Of a stretch of 64,000 bases of DNA, positions 56,201 to 64,000 are shown one piece after another. Every line of letters begins with the position of its first letter. Position 1 is the first letter of the stretch. The DNA comes from Bugulina stolonifera (lineage: Eukaryota; Bryozoa; Gymnolaemata; Cheilostomatida; Bugulidae), in contig OW285188.1 in the NCBI GenBank assembly GCA_935421135.1, positions 3,772,733-3,836,732 on the forward strand. Direction: 5' to 3'. The translations under genes and the position numbers were made by a program. Below the pieces are notes generated by a model. The model worked only from the letters and a program-made list of their open reading frames with translations, searched no databases and was not told where the DNA came from.

Positions 56201-59200
56201 CATACATGGATAACGAAGGAAAACAGTACACTTTGTTTTACTAACATATTGCCAAAATATCACCTTAAAATAATATTTCTGATATATTGGTCTACACACT
56301 GCATTATCACAGAGTAGCCACAAGTCGTACACCATCTCAGAAGTGTGGTACTCCATGACACTGCGCATCAAGTTCCAGTGCTCAGTCACATTGTATATTA
56401 GGTACTCCATGACACTGCATATCAAGTGCTCAGTCACATTGTATAATAGGTACTCCATGACACTGCATATCAAGTGCTCAGTCACATTGTATAATAGGTA
56501 CTCCATGACACTGCATATCAAGTGCTCAGTCACATTGTATATTAGGTACTCACTCAATCTCAGATATGATGAGATCATCTGACCAGACACCTGTATAAGA
56601 TGTCAGCACCTTAGCTACATTGTTACAGCATTCAGTAGCCCTCGCCTCCATCTCATCTCTATGCATCTTCATAAGATCTTCCTTTGACTGTGAATTGTAG
56701 ACAATAATACAACCTCAGGTTATATAGACTCAGGGTACAAAGAGTGTATAACTTATTCACTCTTACAGACTGAGGTAGCTCAACCAGTTTAAGAGTCGAT
56801 TCCAGAACAAATCAAACTTATAACGTTCTACTTATTGTAGCAAACCTTAGAACAAATTCATATTTTTTTAATAATACTGCTTCGATATTGAACAATATTA
56901 TATTATTCAACTAAATTATGCAGTGCAATGGAAATATTTAATTTAACTTCAATGCTAAAAACTTAAGTATGGTATGACGTTATGACATCATCTACTCACA
57001 GCGCCCTCTATGTTTTTAATCATGTAAGCCAACTCTTTCTCCTGAATGTGCAGCAGACGCTCAGTAATGATGGTAGAAATGGACTCGTTGTCAGCTGGCA
57101 GATTCAACTTCATCTGTGAGTCGGAGAGTAGACACATCTGTATTGCTGCTGCCTCCTCCAGTATACCAATGTTATCATCTCTGTCACCTAACAACATCAT
57201 TATGTAACATGTCACACATTTCTGTGTAGAGTGTAATATAACAGAAATCTTGGAGTTGTCCTACCTCCCAGAATTATTGTAACCCAATTGTTCGATCACC
57301 AACACAATCAATCAGTTACAGATTGCACTTGAAGGACAATAGGTCACCCTGATTAACTTCTGTGAAAACTGTTAGAACCAATCAGCATCGAGTAGTGATA
57401 CGTACTGTTTGATTCAAATAGTAGCCATCTCTGTTTGTTCTGCAAAGCGACAAGTCTTTTGTATTGCTCCTCATTAGAAAGTAGATCAGCCACTTCTCTT
57501 AACTCTTGGAGTCCGTCATCAAGGAGAATACTGAGCAGTGTAAACCTCTCATCAGAGTGTTTGAGGAACAGTTCCTTCAGTACACACTCTACCCACTCTG
57601 AGAGCGAACCTGGAAGTACACAGAAAACCTTGGCCAATTATAACTTCAACACTATCACTTGTTAATCAGATTTCAAGCGTAGTAAGTAAAATATCTAGCA
57701 TTTTGATCACAAAATAAAAATATTATAAAAAATACTGTAATCTACCACAATGAAAACATGAATAATCTATTCAAACCTGAGTAACATAGCAATGCACACT
57801 TCATATTTCCGGGAAGTATTAGATTTGACTTCCTCTTAGTCAATACGGTATTGGAGTGTTCTAGAATTTCATTGGCTAACTCAGCTCTAGTTTTGTCTGT
57901 TATTTGAGAACATGGGCCATGACTAGTTTTATTGAACACATAAATCACAGACTATATTTATATTTTATATCCACAGCAATATTATAGACTTGTATTATAC
58001 CTATTTAACTTACTCTGATCATTACAGTAAATGTCAGACTTTAGTTTAGACTGCTTTTCAAAGAGTCTCCATAGTAGAGCATGGTTTGAGACGAGACACT
58101 TAGCAAGGTTACCCACCCGTATCTGATCCTCATCATGCCTAAAGGACAGCAGAAACAATATTTAATGTAAAACAGTCACAGTACACATGTACAACATCAC
58201 AGAATCTAACAACTACAATAAACATGTACAACAATACAGAGTCTAACAAGAAGAACACCATGAGCAAAGACAGTGGAAGCGAAGATACCATGTAGCTCAG
58301 GTAAACCATCTTGTGCGCTCACCTTCAAAACAGAAGTAATCATTGTTAATATCTCATTAGACCACAGTTTCATCCAATCAAATAATGAAAATATACATGT
58401 ATACAGTTCCAGTCAAAACTTGTGTTTGGTTTATTCTGTGCAGTTATAGAATAAAGTGCAGGAACGAAGGACACACAACTCCAACTAGTCAAACAGCATT
58501 TTGTGACAGAAATACTTTTTAATAGAGCTAGACATCTTTGCTTCTACCATCTTTGCAACGGCTTGATACCATTGCACCATGACAGGTGGACAACAGGACT
58601 GTAGTAAAAACCAGCACTACATGTATAATATACAATGAGTAAATATCACTCCTCATACCTCTTGCCGATAACAGCATGGACTCTCTCCATCAGCCCCGAC
58701 AGGAAACAAGCTATTCTGAGGTCACCGGCTTGCTCTATCACGAATGTTTCTGTTTTCAATAAAGCAAGCAGCATGTCAGGGTCAGTCTCACCAGTCTTGT
58801 GGGCGTGGTCTAACACGGCAGCATACTCTCCAAAGTAGCGACTGTGTAGGGCAGTGAACACACCTGTCTCCTTGGGCACCACCTCCCCTATATTCATACG
58901 GAATAGTTATGTATGGTGATGATAGATTTATACATTATAGTGACAATTTATACCCAAGAATATTGCCATATATGGTCTGCAAATTGTAGATGATTTTCTA
59001 TAGAGTGTGCGCAGATACACATCTGAAGAGTAATTATGTATATCGAGTATGACTTCAAAGATGCATGTAGAGTGTGACTATACTGTATACTGTTAAGGTA
59101 AGTATACCTACTAGGAGATGCTAGGGCTATGTGAACAAGGTAATCACCCCCAACACACAAGATATTGGTCAGTGTCCATCACAACACATCAGCAACATTT

Positions 59201-62200
59201 TATATAACATGTTATACGTTAATTAATATTTTTATGCGAATATATTAATAGCCAAATATCGTTAAAATATGCAATCAGTGACATCATTTTATACATGGCG
59301 TCTGCTATATGGATTTAAAGGGATAAAAGAGGGTGATGACAAGGACATCATCACGTAGACAGAGCTCCAGTTTTTGTGAGCTTTGGCACAAATTCAAATT
59401 GTTACACAGCCATTGAACTACAGTACTAGTCAATTATTATGTTATACACAGTAATATCAGTATCAGATGAAGGAGTTGTGCTCTTTCTTCCACATCAAAA
59501 CTTATTTTGATAAAAAAACCAACACGTATTATTCTGTTGTTAGTGTAACCTCACAAATTGCATAATTGTGAGAATAACCTGTACCGTTCAATTAATGTAG
59601 CCTTAGTACTTAAAATGAGAGTAAAGTTTTACCTGCATGAGGCTGACCACTGGTAATTCTTTTCTCAAACTGCAGACGATTTTCACCTAGACACTGGTAC
59701 ACGGATATAGTCTGCAGTGTGTCTCCCATCGCAGCATCCATTGCTGCCACTTTGCCCTGATCCTGTAGCTCCTTCAACTCCGTAGCTGACTTGGCAATGT
59801 GACGCTGCCGGTCTTCAACTGAGCGACTGCAACAGGATACAGTACCCCGATTACACATTTTATAATCACTATACCACTAATAGTCATGGGTAAAAATAAT
59901 AGTAGGGTAATAGATCAAAAGGCGGGATTACTTTCCATGACCTTAGAGAGACCTTGGCCTTCACCAAGGACTGACACTGATTAAACTTTTACCACTTGGT
60001 TTTATTCAAATTAGACTCTGGCGACCTTCAGAGTCTAGTACGTGAATCACTAAATTTATATTGGAAGCCAAAAATAAAATCATTCAACATTGTTGCATAA
60101 ATTTTAACGAACAACATAAATTACAAGCAGATCCGTGGATCAATACTCGTAAAATATGAGACGTGTTGTCAAAATCCCCCCACTGTGATCGTTTTGGAAA
60201 GGCTGAACACATCAGAACATCGTACCCAAAGCATACAGTTTGATACTCATTTCTCCAGTGTTTCACACAATGTTCATCTCCATCCACTCACTTTATGACC
60301 CTCATTAGTATTGCAAATATCATGATGACAGTTATCTTACCACATGATCTGACAATGCAATATAACATAATGTATAATAGAAGGGAGACTGAGTTCCGCA
60401 ATTCACCAGGTAAAAATATGTTGCAGTATTGTGCTGTTTTCCCACAGTAACTGAACCCATTATCTGTAGAAACTGGGCTGAAGATTTCTCAGCCTAGTTT
60501 CTAGTCCCTAGGAATCCCACTGAATGACAAATTGCAAGAGCTCATAAAAATAATTAAGCTTCAACTTTTGATGTCTGAAAACACAATGATACTTGTCAAT
60601 TGACCTGACAGCAGGCAGCTGCCCATGGGGAGAGAGTACAATCAAAGTCTTACAGCGATAAGACAACTCTGTATAACCTCACCTATACCAGGAATCACCG
60701 TACTTCTTGGACAGGGAGTACTGTATGACCTTGTGTCGTATAGCTAAGTATTTCCTGTTCAGCTGCTCGACGTACAGCCTATCCAACTCACTGCTCTCAA
60801 CGCTACCAAACAAGATGGCGGCTATATTGTCACTATATTCACGGATGGTGGCTGCCTCTTCTCTCTTCAACGTCTCAATCAGCTTGGTTCTTTGCTGAAA
60901 TAAATAAATGTACACAACAACAATGTAATAAAACCTAATGCAATATAATAAAATATACATACATGTAAGACTGTAATATTTATAGAATATGATAACATGA
61001 TTAGGCTTATAAATGTAGTACTAGTACACAATAACTATATACCTTGATTTTGTGGGTGTACAAGTAAGAGGCCTAACTAGTGAGCAGTAATAAAAATTAA
61101 AAGGATTTCGTAACAAAATAATCACTAAATTTACATGCAATTAATTACATATATATGTATATATATAATATATATATACATGTATCTGTGTGCACATTTG
61201 TTTAAACATCTTGCATAACAGTAAAAAATCGGCTATGGAGTCAAAACCATCACTGAGGAGCAAAAACTGCGACATTATGAGTAAGAATATGAAAGACACG
61301 TAACTGTAATTAAGTGGAGATGGCAAAAAATCAAATAAGAGATAAATAGATTATTGTTAATAGTATATTAAATACAGATTTGGGGCGTACCGAAGCGTAG
61401 AACAAAAAGAGATAAAAGAAAACTGGTTCGTCACGTACGAGAGGAAAGTATTTGATAAACAAGGTTATGCAAGGCCATAGATGACCGATATTGGCCGTTT
61501 GATACCCAAATGTTTTGTTTACGAAGTTGAATGCCAAATCCAGAGGATGTTTTGATCATTCTCGGGACCCAAATCATCGCTGAAAACCGCAGAATGATCA
61601 ATTCCGTCAAGTTCACAAAAACATTCTCAATTATTGCCTAAAATTATGAATATCTATTTTGGCAGCAAGAATGTGTAATTAATTCAACAGTAACAAATGT
61701 CTATTGGGTACCTCTCTAGATATTTCATCTATTATTGTATCAAATTCTTGGCCTTGTTTCTGTTGAAGCAGTGAGAAGATTGAGGTGTTGACCTCTCTGT
61801 CCAGCTTCTGACTACCAGCTGAGAACCGAGGCTTGGCCTCAGCGTCATAATAGATACTCAAAGCTAAAAAATCAAATTTAGACATAATGACATTCTACTA
61901 GATCAAAATTAATAACCAACAACTTATAAAAAGTATTACACAACAAACTCAACACTCACTAGGCTTGTTGGTTCAGAAACACTGAAATATTGACAAGGTG
62001 GGGTAAGTGCCAAGGTGAGGTAAGTGCCAAGGTGAGGTAAGTCACAAGCATCTGTTACTGACGTGCTACATTCATCTCAAATGAAGTCAAGGAAGTTGAC
62101 AAGCTGCCAAGATATATTTCTATCTCACGGTATAAGAATATTAATCCAAAACCCTTCAACAAACCCCATTTCCTCGATAAAGTATGTAGATAATTTATGC

Positions 62201-63474
62201 ATAAAAACTATTCTAAATAATTTTATGCAAAGTAGACCCTGATTGATTACCTAACTGGGACTGATGTATTTAGGGTGTTAATATTATTGTTTTGTTCAGT
62301 TTTATTTTCATTATGTTGTTACTTACCGGGTGCTTCGGATATTACACAATTTTATAGTTAAAATGGAAAGTATCAATATAATTTATAGTTCCTGTAAAAA
62401 ACGTCAGCTGCGCAGTTATTTGATATCAATTTAAACCACATGAAATTTTAAATATTGGTCCAATTAGTAGGGCTATGTTATTTTATAAAACCATTGACCA
62501 ATGAGAAAACAGTAAAATTATATACCTTTCTGCAGTATTCTAACATGTTCATCTCGTTGTAATGCCTTGTATTCATCGTTGGCATCTCTCCAAGCTGTTC
62601 GCTGACTAGCTAGTATTGTCAGCTGTTGAATCACATCCTCCTTGGCGAGTGCCTTCTGTGCTGACTTGTGGTACTTAGCAGTTCTGTGGTGCAACAACTT
62701 TCCCATCAGCTACAAAGAAATATCATATGTCAATACTCTGAATTCAGCTGATGGTCTAGTGGAATATAAATTTCTGAGAAAATTCATCCGAAAAATAAAA
62801 TTTGGCACCGTAAATTCCTAGAAAGGACTGAGTCGCCAGCTATTGGACAATGCTCTCCTTGTTGTTATACTAGAAATAATCAGCATATTTGGACCTGAGG
62901 CCAACTTTAGCCAATGAGTGGAGTATAATTATGGGTGTTTCTGAATAAAATATAATTATTGCTAAGAGGTATGCCAGATGAAATTAAACTTAATTTATGC
63001 AATGAAATAACTTGGAAATATAAATCAACCATAAACATGGAAGTATGGTAAAGGAATAAGCTCCATGTATAACAAGTATATTAGTATTATGTGGGCCTAT
63101 ATGGGGAACCAACAAAATGTTTCTAGTGCAGACAGTATTCTAGCATTAAATATTATTACTGAACTCGAGGCTCCTTTATCCATCAGCTTGGCTGTAGCGG
63201 AGAGCGTACAAATTCGCTCATGGATGTGATACTGGAACAGTAGTAACTAACACCCACTCAACTTTAACACAACTTCCACCTTACCATAGACTCAGCTGTG
63301 TGTCTCTCGTGTATCTGTTTTATGAGCAGTATGAAGAGGTCACTAAGGCTAAGAGAGATGAGCTCTGTAGTAGTCATAGTCGCAGAGACAGCAGCTGCAG
63401 AAGAGCGATGAGGCTGTAGAGAAGATAGGTGAGCTGAGGCTAAATATTCCCATCTAACCCAGTCGATCTCCTGA
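35287..63474 (-). CDS. Giant modular coiled-coil protein, 5' partial, function unknown
   Basis: I do not recognise the family. Exons, 5' to 3': 63285-63474, 62526-62709, 61712-61863, 60683-60894, 59633-59826, 58659-58887, 58014-58138, 57777-57896, 57406-57609, 57000-57187, 56554-56687, 56031-56173, 55600-55734, 55246-55353, 54499-54649, 54188-54308, 53368-53533, 52999-53162, 52496-52678, 51945-52182, 51266-51381, 49087-49203, 48459-48647, 48092-48307, 47846-48001, 47525-47710, 47216-47378, 46737-46763, 45549-45691, 44725-44945, 44178-44287, 43402-43538, 41748-41889, 41002-41144, 40169-40352, 39771-39782, 39140-39237, 38353-38532, 38127-38249, 37866-38006, 37297-37401, 37055-37145, 36525-36661, 35287-35424. 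Phases agree throughout: 2,204 codons plus TGA; the start lies beyond the window. Sequence is Glu/Lys/Arg/Leu-rich helix with no evident membrane segment or signal peptide. A module (for example EAEWANLSEKEKQQRLMDLK then GKIDEARKL) recurs at least three times. The C-terminus is very basic (RILKERRLAKRKQKEA). Least certain joins: acceptor 54649, donor 56031, microexon 39771. A structural or scaffold role is only inference. Confidence 0.85.
36678..36990. repeat. 18-bp minisatellite near a 3' splice site (about 17 units)
   Basis: Unit AGCGGTTGCAGTATAACA on the + strand, with GTGGTTACAGTA variants downstream. It starts within about 20 bases of the acceptor of coiled-coil exon 36525-36661 and lies in the intron before that exon. 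Confidence 0.95.
37497..37520. repeat. Perfect 11-bp inverted repeat (GGTGGTGGTAG / CTACCACCACC)
   Basis: The arms are separated by TG only. Either arm is also complementary or identical to units of the GGT-type tract at 37664-37852 in the same intron, so the two could pair in the transcript. Confidence 0.9.
37664..37852. repeat. Trinucleotide-type tract, G-rich on the transcribed-RNA strand
   Basis: On the minus strand, which is the sense strand of the gene, it reads as runs of GGT, GGC and GGGGGT. It begins about 13 bases after the 5' splice site of exon 37866-38006. It creates long proline-rich and valine/alanine-rich open frames that are not genes. Confidence 0.93.
38765..38819. repeat. 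Perfect 17-bp inverted repeat with 21-nt loop
   Basis: Arms GTTTACACTTTGCACAG and CTGTGCAAAGTGTAAAC lie in the intron between exons 39140-39237 and 38353-38532 of the coiled-coil gene. The stem is perfect and stops abruptly. A small foldback or MITE remnant or an RNA hairpin are the options; the stem is short for a microRNA precursor. Confidence 0.9.
40435..40760. other. GC-richer block of probable transposon origin
   Basis: An intron segment with repeated GGCCGA/CCGACG words and an abrupt change from AT-rich surroundings resembles TE or LTR sequence. I found no terminal repeats or target duplication, so the class is not assigned. Confidence 0.25.
41409..41595. mobile_element. Pogo/Tigger-like MITE, 187 bp, with TA target duplication
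   Basis: It begins CAGTGGAACTGCTTAATTC and ends GAATTACGCAAGTTTCACTG. The ends are inverted repeats of the Tc1/mariner-pogo type, flanked by TA on both sides (41407-41408 and 41596-41597). It has no coding capacity. It lies in the intron between coiled-coil exons 41748 and 41144. Confidence 0.8.
42178..42588 (+). mobile_element. tRNA-derived SINE with A-rich tail
   Basis: The left part has polymerase III-like boxes: GGTGGCACAGTTGGTGG (A box) near 42183 and GGTTGTGAGTTCAAACC (B box) near 42221. A conserved-looking body follows (CACGTTAAAGATCCACC), and the 3' end is A-rich (CAACAAAAAACAAAAAT). A second, degraded copy of the body lies at about 49290-49500, which supports a dispersed family. Confidence 0.75.
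42838..43428 (-). repeat. 28-bp minisatellite duplicating an exon end and its 5' splice site (about 21 units)
   Basis: Read on the minus strand, each unit is CAATCATATCAGTAGTGTG followed by GTGAGTATC. The first unit is the real 3' end of coiled-coil exon 43402-43538 and its donor; the remaining units extend down to about 42838. Variants are mainly TATG for TGTG and CAATCA/TCAATCA differences. Nearly every unit keeps the GTGAGT donor core. Confidence 0.97.
44946..45515. repeat. 15-bp minisatellite abutting a 3' splice site (about 38 units)
   Basis: On the minus strand, units are TGTGTGTTACTCTAC or TGTGTGTTACTGTAC. The final unit becomes TTACTCTACTGCAG, the acceptor of exon 44725-44945, so the array provides the pyrimidine-rich tract. 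It is open in several frames on both strands but is intronic. Confidence 0.95.
47070..47215. repeat. Short tandem array of ATGTATGAC, starting at a 5' splice site
   Basis: 9-10-bp units run up to the donor of coiled-coil exon 47216-47378 (GTATTGTACATACATG). Units vary (TATAGCATG, ACTATATGAC). Confidence 0.85.
49290..49500 (+). mobile_element. Degraded SINE fragment
   Basis: It shares the blocks GGAGGTCCTCG, GAAGATCCACCTTTGCCCT and GGCGGGGCAGG, in the same order, with the SINE at 42178-42588 (GGAGGCCCCG, TAAAGATCCACC then TCTGCCCT, GGCGGGGTATG). The tRNA-like head and the A-rich tail are not evident. Confidence 0.6.
49672..51236. repeat. 32-bp minisatellite (about 49 units)
   Basis: Units carry CAGTAGATGTGTGAACACTA then GTAGCTAGTAGA, with GTAACTAG, ACATGTG and ATGTATG variants. 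It lies in the intron after coiled-coil exon 51266-51381, starting about 30 bases past the donor. The embedded CTAGTAGCTAGTAG makes units partly self-complementary. Confidence 0.97.
53840..54200. repeat. 33-bp minisatellite overlapping an exon end and its 5' splice site (about 10 units)
   Basis: On the minus strand, exon 54188-54308 ends GTCACACTGTTT and its donor is GTAAGTACTCC. Later units read GTGACACCCTATGTAGGTAC or GTGACACTCTATGTAAGTAC, then TCCTAATTCTATG. Several units therefore keep a full GTAAGTAC donor-like core. Confidence 0.95.
54664..54905. repeat. 28-bp-class minisatellite upstream of a 3' splice site
   Basis: + strand units read CCTCATACATACCTACATAT then ACAGTATA, with a CCTCACACAT variant. 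The array lies directly before coiled-coil exon 54499-54649 in transcript order and ends in GTATGAG|GTACACC, which may be an alternative acceptor. Confidence 0.93.
56347..56553. repeat. 48-bp minisatellite starting at a 5' splice site (about 4 units)
   Basis: + strand units start GGTACTCCATGACACTGCAT and end CACATTGTATAATA. On the minus strand the array opens with the donor of exon 56554-56687 (GTGAGTACC), and later units keep GGAGTACC at the same place. Confidence 0.93.
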
Positions 63475-64000
63475 CTGAAACAGAGAGGTATAACATACAA
63501 TCAACTGCAATCCCTGCACATCTCAACACACATGTCACAGACAACATCAAAATATAACTACTGTAACTATATTGTACATGTACTTGAGTTTGTTTCACAA
63601 ACTCCTACACTCTGACAAATTCTATTAGCTGGACTACCGGGAGAAATATCTCACCCGACCCTCACCCTAGAAGTGAATACAAATCTACAACAGAGTTAGG
63701 AGTTGGGAGTTGTCCACTCTTGTAAACAATGTGTAAGGTATGTGTATATGAAATGTGACTTTGTTTCCGATACAATATCGATAATACATTTAATCTAATA
63801 GTCATAACCATTGAATTAGAAGCCTAGCTCTCTAATTACCAACAACATATATGTAGGCCTACTGATGTTTATTAAATACTTTTTTATATGTCATTCACAT
63901 TTAGCAATAAACGCACTAACTAACAAGGGATGGAAACTATAATAATATTTACATTTGAATTTGTTACTGCTTAATATCCTGTCAATTCAGGACTGTTTCC
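63475..64000. other. Intron upstream of the first visible coiled-coil exon
   Basis: Exon 63285-63474 begins inside a codon after a CTGTTTCAG acceptor, so an upstream exon must exist. No exon with matching phase and a donor is visible here. The last bases of the window are AT-rich and unassigned. Confidence 0.45.

Noticed and set aside
61980..62045. Three GAGGTAAGT-like donor motifs on the + strand
   Set aside because: They form a short tandem repeat in an intron of a minus-strand gene with no + strand exons nearby.

Overview
This window reads as animal (metazoan) nuclear DNA. Genes are split by many GT-AG introns of roughly 100 bases to several kilobases. The non-coding DNA is AT-rich and full of minisatellites, and the transposon types present (a hAT element with exons, MITEs, a tRNA-derived SINE, an LTR-like block) are typical of invertebrates. 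An early-branching marine invertebrate such as a sponge is plausible, but that is inference; nothing here fixes the species. No prokaryotic gene, CRISPR array or convincing tRNA gene was found.

Three host genes account for the coding sequence. (1) 1019-26919, + strand: GMPPA, the GDP-mannose pyrophosphorylase alpha (regulatory) subunit. Eleven exons are present and the first coding exon lies upstream of the window. Its first visible intron is 17.7 kb, mostly about 280 copies of a 36-bp repeat interrupted by transposons. (2) 27668-34248, - strand: a complete nine-exon alpha-tubulin of 453 residues, convergent with GMPPA. It has an unusual K40 loop and C-terminal tail. (3) 35287-63474, - strand: a giant coiled-coil protein of at least 2,204 residues in about 44 exons. 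Its 5' end is outside the window and I do not recognise the family. It contains an internally repeated module.

Mobile DNA: a foldback element (2259-8668) sits inside the 36-bp array and itself carries a nested hAT element (3723-8620). The hAT transposase gene appears to have lost its catalytic core and has a PCNA-box-like N-terminus. A 312-bp hAT-type MITE occurs twice, 3,488 bp apart, because a whole block of array was duplicated. There is also a pogo/Tigger-like MITE (41409-41595), a SINE (about 42178-42588) with a degraded second copy (about 49290-49500), and an LTR-like block in a tubulin intron (about 29365-29791).

The most interesting signal is the relation between minisatellites and splice sites. 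Most arrays here start or end at an exon-intron junction, and several repeat units contain a copy of the splice site. The 36-bp unit begins with GT and ends with AG, so each unit boundary is AG|GT, the form of a recursive splice site. The last unit supplies the real GMPPA 3' splice site. Each decoy boundary lies in the loop of a 7-bp hairpin that cannot form at the genuine junction. A 28-bp array at 42838-43428 repeats an exon end plus a strong 5' splice site about 20 times.
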